Positions 23,172-35,198 of a DNA stretch of 64,000 bases are shown here, piece after piece (within the stretch, counting starts at the first letter, position 1; each line of letters starts with the position of its first letter). This DNA is from Dinochytrium kinnereticum. Lineage: Eukaryota > Chytridiomycota > Chytridiomycetes > Chytridiales > Chytridiaceae. The notes beneath the pieces were generated by a model. The model did no database searches. It was given only the letters and a program-made list of their open reading frames with translations, and had not been told where the DNA came from. The translations under genes were made by a program, and so were the position numbers. The DNA is taken from NCBI GenBank assembly GCA_027604005.1, contig JADGJT010000029.1, positions 32,140-96,139 on the forward strand, in the 5' to 3' direction.

Positions 23172-24628
23172 TTAAGGAGCGACAAAGGGCTCAACCAAAT
23201 AGTTTGAGAAGCTCTTCAGAGCCTCAACACCCCTAACTTCCGAAGTCAATAAAGGAAGCTTGATGATGTGGAAGTCTTCGTAAAGATCGTGGATTTGGGC
23301 AAGGTACTTTGCCTGCATCTTTGCTCTCACCAAGCATTGCTCGCAATTCGATTCTGTTGTTTTAGTCAATAAGAGGTGAAAATTAGGTGTTCGAAATCAC
23401 CTTTTTTAGGAAACAAGAGTTGGTTGACAACAATGTTGTGGGTGTCAATGTGAAACGAGGTCAATTCTTGAATCATCCGCTCAGTCTCGTATAACGAGAG
23501 GAACTCAGAGATGCAAACACAAATAAACGTGGTTTTATCCTTTGAAAAAAAAAGAGAACAGTGTCGTGAGCTTCATTTAGTGCAATCAATGATGCTTACA
23601 GGATCTTGGAACTGGGTGTTGACTTCTTGAATAACGGCCCTCATGCCCTCCAGCTTCCCAAAGAGATCCTCCTGGTTGGGATTCATACCCATCATACCGC
23701 TCATCTGCTGCAACATTGGCCCAAATCTCCCACTGAACTGAGAGAGCTTCCCCAAAGCCTTTTCCAGGACACCCGGAAAAGAGAGGAAACGAAGAGTGTG
23801 GCCTGTAGGTGCCGTGTCAAAAACGATAGCTGAGTAGTCCATAGACTTGACAAGCCTGAGTTATTCACAAGGTAAGATGGCTGCTAAGATAGTGTCAAGC
23901 ATTACTTCATGACCTCCGCAAAGCTCATGGCCTCATCCACACCCGGGATGGCGAAAGCAAGCTCTAAAATTTTGAATTAGTTTTGACGATCATCCCAGAG
24001 TCGACAACAGAGTTGACAAAAACAAATACCTTGGAAACTTGACTGGACTCCAGGATCTTGGGCTGAAGACGAGAAGTAAATACAGCATGCTCAACGATCA
24101 ATTCCAAAAACTACACCCACAACTCTCCAACATCTCCTGCATGCTGCTATTTGGATCGATTTCCTGCACGAGTCAGCAGTTTATCAGCAAAAATAGGCAT
24201 ACCATCGCATAAAGATTATTGAACCCATTCACCAAAGTGGGAGTTTTAGAAAACTTCTGGCTGAAGGCATCTTTCAAAAAAAAAACAAACAAACGAGTAA
24301 GCATTATTGTGACGCCACGCAGCATGCAAACCCGAAAGGTTGTGTGCCGGATCCGTTGAAATCAAGAGAACGCTTTCCCTGACTTTCGAGAGCTGCACAG
24401 CCAATGAGCAACTTGTTTTAAAGTGTTAGAAAGCAAAGGGCGATTGTGCAAAGAGAGGTTGGCACCTTGTGGTCGTCTTTCCGACACCTCCCTTCCCTCC
24501 AACAAAGATCCAGCGCAGAGACGTCTGCTCAAGTACGTTGCTAATGGATCCTTCCAGTTGATCTAGACACAATAGTTAGGATTCGGTTGTTCACGCATCA
24601 CCAGTGATGGAATCTGACCTTCGTCCAT
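23172..24628 (-). CDS. GET3: GET3/TRC40 tail-anchored protein-targeting ATPase
   Basis: Cytosolic ATPase that carries tail-anchored membrane proteins to the ER. The first exon is only MDE plus one base (10 nt from 24628), joined over a ~54-nt intron to [19 protein letters not shown] and the P-loop [12 protein letters not shown]. Then come [20 protein letters not shown] followed by [26 protein letters not shown] (switch II), a Met-rich substrate-binding segment ([17 protein letters not shown]), and a CxxC zinc site in [21 protein letters not shown]-terminus [19 protein letters not shown], ending VEPFVAP before the stop at 23172-23174. At least eight introns. Confidence 0.94.
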
Positions 24629-25448
24629 CCTTGTTATATATATTAAATATGAATTTCACGAAACTTGAATTTTTGTTGTCGTTTCGCATGTGCCGGGCCT
24701 GAAAGCACTAGGCCAAAGAAGCTGGAGGGAGAAGAGAATCATCAGTTTTTCTTCAAGACATGCGTCTTCTTCTTGGCGATCATGTTCTAACTCTAAGCTC
24801 CCCATTGATCAAACCAGTATTTTGATACCAACACCCACAGTAAGAAATATCATCATTATCTTCTTTTGTCCACGCTTTTCTTGTAAGCGAAGTGGCAAGT
24901 ACTTTTATTTTTTCCTACTTTCCGAGCAAGCAAAGCAAAGCTTTCTATGTGCGAAGGGAGATGCACATATTTTTTATATTTGGTTCATCATTGCCTTCCA
25001 CCGTCTGTCTCCTCACTCTTCTTGGTGACATGATCCACTTTTTGCATCCCTTTCATACAGTCGTCTCTGGTGGGACTGCCCTCCTTAAGAATGACGATGG
25101 TTGCAAGGACAGACGCAGCATGCATCAGCCAAGCGTGCGTAACGCACTAGACAAGTGGCGGGAGGCAATCAAGCAGCGAGCGGATGGGGCAGGGGATGGA
25201 ATGGGCAGCCGATGGGATTCGGGGAATGCATTCAGCGAGCCTCCAGCTCAACCTCCAGGCAGCGCGCATGGTTGAAGTCGTCATTGATTTGATCTGTGAG
25301 ACGGGCGCTGCTCATTGGCACAGAGCGTCCAAAAACCCCCCTTAATTATTTATTTATTTATTTTCTGGGAGGAAAAAAAAATAAATTCATTTTGGAGCAC
25401 TCAAACCATCCATCAACACCCATCAACACCCATCAGCAATCAGCAGCA
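24629..25448. other. Divergent intergenic region, about 820 bp
   Basis: Lies between the start codons of GET3 (minus) and the GPI-type gene (plus). Open frames of 112 and 127 codons occur on the plus strand but show no recognisable motif and run through pyrimidine-rich sequence, so I do not call them. A TTTA-repeat (near 25.35 kb) and a short CATCAACACC direct repeat (near 25.41 kb) lie just before the downstream start. Confidence 0.5.
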
Positions 25449-26186
25449 ATGAAGCATTCTGTCGCCATCGCCATCATCTCCGCACTCTGCATGCCTTTCA
25501 TGCTACTGGCATCCGCCCAGGCATACAAGCGAGAGTTCACCCAGAGGCAGGTCGAGAGGTGGAAGGGTCTCCGCATTAGGGCTGTGAGTTTGCCTGCACA
25601 TTCCATGCGCATCATGCACCTTGAAACTGACTTTATGCTCTGCATGCAATTTGAAAGCTCGACATTACGGATGAAATGTGCTCATCAGACATCCTGGACA
25701 CACTGGAGGATGCCCACTTCACTTACTTGGAGAGTGGGCTTTCGGAAAAGGTTCGGCCAAACACATTTATCCTACCAAATCAAGGGTACTGAGCATGCAA
25801 TCATAGTTCATGGATGCTCTCTTCTCGGTGCGAGACGTTAGCGGCGACGTTCCAGAGGCGGCTGTCTTCCGATCACAGCTTCTAGTCGCCTTCAAGTATG
25901 TGTCATAAGTTACGTCATGTCGAAATGTTTAACGGATTCTCTTCGTAGTGATTTCGCCGGCAGCATTGGATACAATGGAAACCCCTTGACAAACAAGACT
26001 TTCAGCTATAAAAACCTTTTGGGTATCTCCAAGCCTCGATTTTACGGCCACAAGGCTGTTGCTGCCGATGACGCTGGCTCTCCATCGCCCAACGGAACTA
26101 AGCTGAGCGGAGCTCAGATGCACTCCTTTTCCGCACTTACCATATTTGGTGCGCTCTGCCTATGCATTTCCTCGGTTCTATTCTAA
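25449..26186 (+). CDS. Putative secreted GPI-anchored protein, unrecognised
   Basis: Not a family I recognise. N-terminal signal peptide (MKHSVAIAIISALCMPFMLL, cleavage likely after ASAQA). The mature region includes LDITDEMCSSDILDTLEDAH, FMDALFSVRDVSGDVPEAAV, DFAGSIGYNGNPLTNKTFSY and RFYGHKAVAADDA. The tail SPSPNGTKLSGAQ followed by a hydrophobic end (SALTIFGALCLCISSVLF) fits a GPI-attachment signal. Introns at about 25.58-25.66 kb (GTGAGT..AAAG), 25.75-25.81 kb (weak donor GTTCGG) and 25.9 kb keep the frame. About 180 residues. Probably a cell-surface or wall protein; the binding partner is unknown. Confidence 0.6.
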
Positions 26187-26375
26187 GATGGACTATGCAG
26201 CTGGCATCTGATCTATTCATCGCTTTTCTTCGCTTCGCATTCGTTTCGTTTCGCGCATTCTGTCTACCTTTTCCCTTTCTTCTTATTTCAGCATTGTCTT
26301 CTTTTCGTCGTCGTTCGGCGCACGCCCTAAACTTAAAAATACCAGTTCTACTGTCTTTAGAGGCTTTATTGACCC

Positions 26376-28093
26376 TCAATACATGAATCGTTGCTTTACT
26401 CCTGGCTCACTTTCCCATTCAAAACTATACTGCGTAAAGAGCCAAAATGTTGCTGCGTTGAACGCTGCAAATGCCAATAGCTCTGCCCCCAACCAAATCC
26501 TTTTCGGCCGACTCATGTAAATTCGGAAGAGAAAAAATGGAATGATAAAGTATCGAAATTCAAGGAGCGGCGAGGGAACGAGGGAAATTAGAGTGGAACC
26601 AATGAAAAGGAATAGCCAAAGCATATCCTGAGATGTTGCTATTCTCGTTAGAGCTCACTAGGTGATACGCGTTATTCCTCACCAATGTTGCTGACGCAAA
26701 CGTATGTCGCGACGATGTAACAAGGAATCAAGGCGAATCTAATAGCCTTATGCATTCTAAAAAGATATCTCCAAATGTAAAATGTGTAATGACGATTATC
26801 TGCCAATAGAAATGGATGCTCCACTCTAAACTCAGTGAGCAAACCTAAGAAAGTTCTATAGTAATTATGTAGCTTACGTAAAGGCATGTACTATGTAGCT
26901 CAGTAAGCCTACAAAAGCTACTGAGATCATCGGCCTAATAAAAAAGTAAAACTAAAATTCATTCTTAAGATTACCGGCGAAAGAGGTTTGGAGGTATTGA
27001 CAGAAGGATGCAAACATTCTGGAATGGGTTCGAGGCCAAAAATGTGAAGGCATATAGAAATCCCGAGAAATAGAAAGCCTGAGGAATGTTCAACGATACT
27101 TGGTGATTTAACTTATCGCCTATGACTGGTCAAATCCCTCAAAATTGAAAAGTACCTAGAACGATTCCGCCGTTATACCTCAAAAATATTATGAAGAGGC
27201 TAACGTTGACGGCGAAAGGCCATAACCATAGCATGAGGTTGAATTTGAGGCTCCAGAGATCAATTACAAGCTTTGTAAAGAACCGAAGAGGATCTCGGAT
27301 TCCGTCAATACATAATTGATTTAAAAAGACGTTACCTTGCAAGAAATGCGAAGAGGTGTAAAAAGACAATAGATTCTTTTTCTTCAGCCGCTCACGGACA
27401 AGAATTCCCGAAATGAAGACCATCCAAATGATATTCGTTTGTCTGAAGGTCACCGAGATAAGCGATGACTTTGTAACAATTATTTAAAGTACGTTGAGAA
27501 AAAGGAAATAAAAACAAAAATAACTCCTTCATACCATTGCACTTAATGCTGGTCTCTCACGATACACAAGTAGCAGAGATAAGAGAATAAAAAAAGTGGA
27601 CCCAGAATCCGTATAATACAAAAAGTGGAAAAAGAAGGACACGGGAAATAAAGCAATCGATAAAGCATGAATCCCGTTTCCACTTCGACGTCCATGGATT
27701 TCATTTAAAAGACAGTTTATAGTTATAAAAGTCCCAATCCCGAAAAAGATATTGGTGAGCCTCAGAGCAAAGGCCGTGCAAGATACTGAGCTGATCGATT
27801 GAAAGAAATATGCCTTCACAATTCCGTAACTGATGAGGTATCTGGTAGATGTCAAAGGCATTAAGTTTTTTGGGGAGTTACAGGCCAGGTGGTGTTGTCA
27901 GTTTTGGATCATATGTCTTAAAATCTCCATCACAATATCGTTGTGCCTGCGGGATATGAAACAGCTCATCCTGTTATCATAAGCAATTGATCATTACAGG
28001 TTCTAGTACCATATATGGTTCTGGGACTGTCCCGTTAATCACGCTAGCCATGATGGCCATAACGGCAGTCAGAACAACCCCTTCCCCGATCAT
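26376..28093 (-). CDS. ALG10: ALG10 dolichyl-P-Glc alpha-1,2-glucosyltransferase
   Basis: ER membrane enzyme adding the third, terminal glucose to Glc2Man9GlcNAc2-PP-dolichol before N-glycan transfer. N-terminus [20 protein letters not shown] and VPEPYM, then [15 protein letters not shown] (luminal catalytic loop) and [13 protein letters not shown], then [17 protein letters not shown]. Several hydrophobic segments follow, including [20 protein letters not shown] and [17 protein letters not shown], a family signature. C-terminus [19 protein letters not shown] and a final membrane segment. Short AT-rich introns. The span and order match a roughly 430-470 residue polytopic protein. The start at 28093 is 121 bp after the AAGAB stop on the same strand. 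Confidence 0.92.
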
Positions 28094-28214
28094 GATGACA
28101 ACCTGATGTTTTTTTCTTAATTACTTTGGAAAGGCTTCCAACATCTCTGAGAGCTCTCATCAATATTCATTGCATAAAATCAATGACATATATAGGTATA
28201 ATCATGTATCTTAT

Positions 28215-29205
28215 TTATTGGATTTCGTCTGCCACCATTAAAGAAATCATGGCAGCAAGATCTTTTCTCCTTTCTGTTGGCAATGTTTCCCCGTATGCTA
28301 ACGAGAAGGTTAACCTCATCAAAAATATAGAAAACAAGTACATCGTATTTGCTGAAGCTGTAGAATTGTGCTTTCCAAGTCGAAGACACCATCCTTTTTC
28401 AAAGTTTTTTTAAGTCCTTTCACAAAATCAGCTGTTATGAAGTTAGCATCAAATAAAGCAAAATGACTTTTACTTGATGTTGGGTCCAACTCTATCCCAA
28501 TATCCGGAAGTCTCTCTTGCTCATCTGCAAGGTCCACTGGTGCCCGTTGTGTCACTTCCCAAAGGTTGCTCTCTAGAACCTCAACAACTCTTTCTACTCC
28601 AAACTTTTCATGAAACTCTACATTAAAACATCAATAAATTGGGCTGAATATATAAAATCACCTTCTTCTACTTGTTTCTTGTTACATTCGATGATTTCTA
28701 CTTGGTTATCAAAACACCAATCCTCCAAAGCGTCGTTCTTCTCAGAATCCTTGGTTGCAACGACTACCCGAAAGAGGAGATTATCCATAACAAGTACTTC
28801 CGCCCATTGCTCCAGTTCAGAAATAGTATCTGGCTACCATCTGTCAGGTCTTTCTCAATGAAGAATCAAAGTTTACCTTCAACTCCTCACAAACATATAT
28901 CATCCCAACAGTTTCATCCAAAAACGTAAGATCGAAGTCCGGAGTTAAAACGGGCGAAGAATGGATGCAAAGTTCAACATCCAGGCTATAATATTTTGTC
29001 TTGATAGCTAACGGAACGCATGTTGGTGGTGCTGGGGGCGCCTGTAACACCAGATCCTCGACTGTTGATTTCTTGGATATTTTCGAAACCAAAGCTAAAG
29101 CAGAGCTCGCTTAGCTCCTTCCAAGGCATCCAAGATCGCATTACCTTGAACTACATGAATGAGCGGCTCTTTGCCCTTGCCTATCACCAGAATTGATGGT
29201 ACCAT
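28215..29205 (-). CDS. AAGAB: AAGAB/p34-like adaptor-assembly chaperone (Irc6 family)
   Basis: AAGAB binds alpha and gamma adaptins and chaperones AP-1/AP-2 assembly; yeast Irc6 is related. The start MVPSILVIGKGKEPLIHVVQ joins ALVSKISKKSTVEDLVLQ across a 50-nt intron. The pseudo-GTPase core has TKYYSLDVELCIHSS, matching the DNKYYSADINLCVV-type block of AAGAB, then an ECNKK strand region and GVERVVEVLESNLWEV, the end of the GTPase-like fold. The C-terminal helical hairpin reads ANFITADFVKGLKKTLKKDG and, across a final intron, YGETLPTERRKDLAAMISLM, ending VADEIQ and TAA at 28215-28217. No intact P-loop is visible, as expected for this family. Assignment rests on short conserved blocks. Confidence 0.75.
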
Positions 29206-30155
29206 TCCGTTCCAGTTTTTTTTTTGGGGAAGCGATTTGAGTAACAGCAGTTCTCTTGGAAAAGGTTTCTTGGGGCCAAAGGCGAGCTGTGCATGCCTCA
29301 AGCAGATTGCTTCGCTGATTTTAAAATCTTCGGGGTTTAATTCGACGACGACTGAAGCTTTGTCATTGTTATCCTCGGCGCTTGATTTATGTGGGATTAC
29401 GTCTCTTTATTTTTATTTTTTTTCTTTCTTTTTTTTCCGTTTGTGCCTTTTTGCCTATTTTTAATGCAACTGTAGATTTAAGCTTGATTGTGTCAAAAAC
29501 GATAGATTTTTCAGAACTTGCATGCAGGAGTAAGCCAAACATTCATGATGTTGGAATGGTATTTTTCTTTTTCTGATTCGTTGCTATGTATATTAATAAT
29601 TTTAGGCATTTAATGCCTTTGATATATCCCCCAAGAGTGTTTTAGAATATCTTTCCACCTGTGAATTACAACGTAACTGCTTTAATCTTTCTTAAGGTCG
29701 TAACTTACATGTAATTATTATTTTAGCCGACAAACAGCTGGAACGCAAGATAAAAACTTTACCAGTGGAACGCAATCTGGCTGGAGAAGAATTTCGATAC
29801 GCAGCATTCCCTTGCACCGATATCCCTCGACCACGTCCGACCTCTATTCCTCTCTTTCTACCACCATACCCCAGCGAGCACACCTATCAAGCCAGCAAGG
29901 TATTGATCTCCCAAAACTCCATGGAACTAAACTCCCCAGATACCTTTCCGAGCAAACTTTGACAAAGCAAGACTTCGAGAGATGAACGCACGGCAAAAAA
30001 GGCAAGTCGAAACGAATCTACGACGACTCTTGATGGCAAGGGAACGGTTAGAAGGAAGAAAAAGAACTCTTGTAAATTACGAGATTCATAAGAATATGGA
30101 GGAGAGGCGGCAGCTTAGCATTCAGCAGAAAGAATCAGAAGCGATTGATGCATGA
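29159..30155 (+). CDS. TAF8: TAF8-like TFIID subunit
   Basis: Histone-fold subunit of TFIID that pairs with TAF10. The histone fold reads CLKQIASLILKSSGFNSTTT, EALSLLSSALDLYLSLIVSK and RSKPNIHDVGM joined to AFNAFDISPKSVLEYLS across an intron of about 45 nt. The TAF8 C-terminal motif follows: IPLFLPPYPSEHTYQASK, then a basic coiled segment (RQKRQVETNLRRLLMARERL) ending at TGA 30153-30155. At least four introns of about 45-85 nt. The only in-frame Met before the fold is at 29159, which places the 5' end inside the first exon of the opposite-strand AAGAB gene; an unseen upstream exon is the alternative. Confidence 0.8.
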
Positions 30156-30277
30156 GTTCATTGGCATATCGCTATTTAATGTGTTCCGTTGACTCAACAG
30201 ATGATTTATTAATATCACTACTATGTAAATAGATGCAAATTGCGTTTTTGGAAACATATTAACATAAGTGCCATGTG

Positions 30278-33200
30278 TTAAATATCAGAAAAAGATTCCT
30301 CGTCTTGGAGGCGTATATAGGTTGAGGGAAAGACACCGATTGGTCCGACGGCTCCATCGCCACTAGGAATCATTCCCATCCTGATTCCAAAAAAATAAAA
30401 TAAATATTAAGGAACCCCATTGGAACAATAAAGAATAACAAAGAGAAAGCATAAAGCTCACCACCAAACAGGATCCGCATAGTCGATCACCAAAATTCTC
30501 TCCCCTTGTTCAAATTGAAGTTCCCCTGGCTCATCCGTACTAAATGTGTATATCGCCGTCCCCCAAACAGGTGCAATATCCGGTAAATCGGTCGGCTCAA
30601 TATTTGATGGTGTCATGGAAAGTCTCTCCTCACACGTCCCTCTAGCAACGTCCTTCATCTCATAAGCATTCTTCAAGTTCCCATCCACTCCAGCTTTAAA
30701 ATCTCCGTCTACGTCCCCGCCAATCACCGTGGACGCTCTTGATATATTCCCTACAGATGGGGTTTCTCTTCGCATCTGATTCTCAATTTCAATAACGTCT
30801 TCCTGCGGATCTAAAAGTTTGGCCCCGAGACTATTATTCATACGTTTGTAAGTGTCTACAAGCGTTCCGTAGACGCTGTCTCCGGAATCCCTTAAATCAG
30901 GTCCATACGGCCCTTCTAATTCCTTAACGCTTTCCATTGAATCCTTTGCCAACGCAATGCCTCTAATTGATGTTCTCCTTGACCGTGATCGACACCACAA
31001 GCACAGCACCACAATTAGCACCAACACCATTAATCCTCCAACCGCGCCTAAAATCCCAACCACCAATTTCAACGGAAACTTCCCTCCCTCTAAATTTTTG
31101 TCCGATCTCTCGTTCGAGGAAAAATCAAAGGGGACTATCCCTTGAATAAGACCGGCATTCCCGTCATTCGAAGAAAGGATAAAAGGAGATACTATTGTGC
31201 TCCCTGATATCAACACAGAACTATAGCGGCTGCTATTGAACCAAATACTCCCATAAAGAATCACGGAAGAAGAGTTTTGACGGTTTGTAAGTGGTAGCCC
31301 TAGGATTCCTCGAATACTGGTTCGAACATCGACTGGTATTTCTGTGAAGATTTTTCCGTCCCAGAAACCTACGTAAGGAAGGAGAGATTGCGAGGCGGTG
31401 CCGACAATATAGAGAGATTTGCTGTTTGCATCAACGGTGAGATGGTCGACTGGACCTCGCAGGTTTGGGATGGGATTTAAGTCATTGGTTTCCATGTTCC
31501 AGGATGCCAGGAAAAAGATTTCGTTGTTTATCGTTAAGCTTCCTCCCAGCATCAACAGGTTCTGCAGTAAAACCATGTAAGGGTGAGAAAGCATTGAGAT
31601 ATTACCATAAAGATTTGTGCAGTCGTAACATTGAGTTTTGCTGTCCCAAAATCAACCGACCGCCATTCAGCTATGTCTAGTCTCCAAGCACAGACGCTGT
31701 TACAAGAGATCCCGATTGGACCACTAAAGTCTCCAATGACAACAATCTCTTGTCTCTGTTCTAGGAAGAACTGTTTCCGAACACGCGGCAAAGGTAACGA
31801 AAGTCCGACTATAGTAAAAGCGTTTATAAAAAGTCAAAGAGAGATGAAATGACCTAAAGATGGTGATGGGGCTGCGATACTATTTGACTTCACATTCCAT
31901 ATGGCAATGGACTTTGCATCCAGTTCATATCCTTCCGAAGTGACTTTGTCAAAAATCCCAGAGATCCAATATTGTTGGCCAACTTTAATCATACTCGCAA
32001 CTGTAACAGAAGGTTCAGTTTTGCCCATAGAAACTATACATACCATCACCAGATACAGACAACCCTGGATACTGCCACTGACCAATGCTTCGTTTAAATG
32101 AAACAACAGACCGCGAGCTAGGCACCGTCGATGGAAACGAAAAGTTCCCGACAAAAAATACAGTTTCAGGCATCTCTGTATCAACAAATGCCGATGAAAT
32201 TCTGCTCACATCCATTCCCGTGAAATTGATATTGGGAGGAGGCGATTCGCCACTCAAGATAGCGGCATTACGGCTTACAATTGGATTAAAAGTCGTGATA
32301 CGTCCAGCCATCAAAAGGTATGATGAATTCCGTGAGTTGGCAAGCAGAGCATGGTCTATGTTTCCTGAGGCGGTTACCAGTTGAATAGGAGATTCAGAGG
32401 TAATATTCCAAGCAGGTATAGTTGTTAACTGATCCGCTGATGATAAGTAGATTATTTTCATTAAAGAATCGATAACGAGCTTCGAGGAGGTATAGGTTTG
32501 AGGTCCGAAATCAAGCGACCTCCATACACCTGTGTCGATGTAATATCTGGCAAAATTTCTTGTTGAGAAAGATTGCTGTGACGTGCCTCCAAAGGTTCCT
32601 CCTATGTACAATACATCTTTTTGACGTTAGAGATGGCAATATAAGAGGTGATTTACTTTCAAACAATACTACACTTGAGACTGCACCGTCTAGGCCGCCT
32701 TCAGACAAAGGGAAAAAATTCCCATCCATGTACAAAATAATATTTGATGACCCCTTGTACCTAAAGCTTCCGCCAAAGAAAAATCTCCCATCTGTTGTAG
32801 TAGCAACAGAGTTTACAACAGATCCCAAAGGCAATGAATCTTTTCAAGGATTAGAGCTAAATGATTAAACCAGCCTACCTCTCAGCATTTCCCACGAGGG
32901 AGACCCAGCGGGATTTAAATTCAATTTCACAACTCCATTCAGATTCCTCATAACCGACAAATTCATAAAACGCACAGACGCGGCCACAACACTTAAGGTT
33001 CTAGACCCGCTCGAGACGATGTTGGGCAGCCTTAGGAAGACAAAAACATCATCTATCGACGATGCATCAAACTCACCACTGTACAGCTTGACGGAAGAAA
33101 CATTGGGGTTGCTTTCATCGACTTCTACTGTAGCAATAGGATCTTGCCTTTCGTACGTTTTGTAAATCTCCAGAGTAACATTCGTCCGCGAAGAACAGCG

Positions 33201-34833
33201 GTCGAATATGCCACAAGGCGGCCATTCAAAAAACACGTCATACGTCCCCTTCATAGGAACTTCGGGAAAGAAAGCAATGCTGGCATCTGGGACCGAGTTT
33301 CGATTAAAGTTGATAACAAGTGATTTAATCTCGTCGTTATTACTAGAGACCTCTCTCCAATTGCCATTGGCTTCCGAACGCGCGACAGTTTCGCGGTCTG
33401 CGCATCGAAAGGGGTTAAGGCCGCTGTCGGCGTATATTAAAGTATCTGGAAGATAAAGAGTTAATTTCATCTGATGATCTGGGAAACCTTGCTGAAAGAA
33501 TTGTAATGCATTAAGCCCCACGCTTTGCGGATCAGATGAATTAAAGTGAAGCCTCAATGCGCGAATATCAGTGCGTGTCCCTAGTATAACGAAGTCCTGC
33601 CGAGGAATTCCGACCTTAAGATTACAGAACTGGCATTCAACACCAGAGGACACATCTTGGAAGTCCAGTAGAACGTTACCCGGAAGGGATGTCATCCTGA
33701 AATGATAAGATTCTTGGTTAAAAAACGACATACCGGAAAGTAGATACAGCACTCGAGTTCAACAATCCAAACACGGCTACCCCAGATAGATTAGTTGGGT
33801 GGGGAAATTCTATGGTAAGTGATCCATTCAACGAGCCTCCGTCACCAGTCCACCCGTTCTGCTCGGAATTAGGACAAGATAGTGGGGTTTCCTGTAGGAG
33901 GTCCCTAGGGTTCTGTATATGGCGTTATAATTAATTTATCAATCTTTATCATACATTTAAGGTGACCGAAAACGCAACTCGATCATTAAAAGATGGGTTG
34001 AGCAAATTGTTTGAAGATTCAGATGTTGCGGAAAAGTTTCCGACAAACAGAAAGCTACTCCGAACCCCATTCGAAATAGAAGCAGGCGGAACTTCACTGA
34101 TTTGGTTGACTCTCCCATTCAGACCCCCGCCAGGAAAGTAATTTGAAAAACTCCAGACTTGGCTTGAAAACCTTGCAATGTTTCCTGGCAAACCAGGTGA
34201 GGCAACCCAAATGGACTGCGAACCCTGATCACAAAGGATCGCGGAAGCTCCTGTCTGATATATTGGTAATCCCTGTTCCAGCGAACGTATATTCCCAGTG
34301 GCGGGATCCAAACTGATGATTCCGGTTGTCCGACTATCGTCAGTCACTAGTCCAAATCTCCCAGCCAAAATGATCTCCTTTAAGTCGTCGTCATTCTGCA
34401 GGACGCAAGATTCTGTGACAGCATTTATGGGCGGGAGTGTTGCAATGACAGACGTATTCAAGTTAAATCCAGTGGTTGATGATGATCGAGAGATGATGCG
34501 AGTTTGGTTATCTAGCCAGACCTCCTGGGTGAGCTCCCCGTTCAGCTGCGGGGTCGATACTCCCTGGAATAGACCCCACAGTATGAGCCCATTGCCGATA
34601 GCATCCCACGCAAGTCCGGAGCTGGTTCCGCTCATGATTGCCGATGGCATCGGCGTTGCATCCAGGTGCTTTTTTGAGCTGGGGTGGGTGGTTGGGCGGG
34701 AGAGAATTGTCAGATTCCAGCGTTGTTGTGGTTTTGGCCGGGGTTCGAAAACCCCTGGGTCTTTCACTGCCAGCACTTTGAAGGCTTCAATTCGATGCGG
34801 CTCATACCAACCAACTGCTGGCCATGTAAGCAT
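30278..34833 (-). CDS. RAX2: Rax2-like polarity membrane protein with C-terminal SH3 domain
   Basis: Rax2 marks old and new growth sites at the fungal cortex. The long N-terminal part is extracellular in character, with many NxS/T sites and beta-propeller-like repeats (SAIMSGTSSGLAWDAIGNGL, YIDTGVWRSLDFGPQTY, MYIGGTFGGTS, LLMAGRITTFNPIVSRNAAI). The Rax2 block GTYDVFFEWPPCGIFDRCSS is at about 33.2 kb. One transmembrane helix (VGILGAVGGLMVLVLIVVLC) is followed by a basic stop-transfer, a cytosolic linker and an SH3 domain: AIYTFSTDEPGELQFEQGER, ILVIDYADPVWW, and after an intron DGAVGPIGVFPSTYIRL. Stop at 30278-30280. No signal peptide is visible at Met 34833, so a 5' exon may be missing. Confidence 0.75.
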
Positions 34834-35198
34834 CTTCGTTGATAAGAAAGAAAGAACTTTTATTGCCTATCGTCTATGAAGGAGTGTTCATAAGGCTGAA
34901 GGATTCGCCTCTCCTACTTAACTGTCATGCATCGAGCATTTTCACGAAAACAGACATTGAATAAATGCTCTTTTACCGTTAGTCATTCATTGCATAAGCT
35001 CGATCGTCATGGTATGAGGTAGATGCATGAGAATGAAGTTTTTAACATTGGTGATGATCGTTTGGGTGAGATAGCCTGGGGGCAAGTTATGACGAGTGAT
35101 TCCATCGGCAAGGGTCTTACTGAAGGGTCGGTGGTCAGATAGGTAAGACACACAATGGAGTAATGCATCCAGAGAGCCCATCTCACCGTCTCCACATC

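Noticed and set aside
24892..25275. 127-codon open frame upstream of the GPI-type gene
   Set aside because: No domain, no conserved block and a low-complexity start; it probably lies in the leader/promoter region.
29692..29962. Antisense frame opposite the TAF8 C-terminal exons
   Set aside because: The plus-strand reading carries the TAF8 signature; the minus frame is a shadow.
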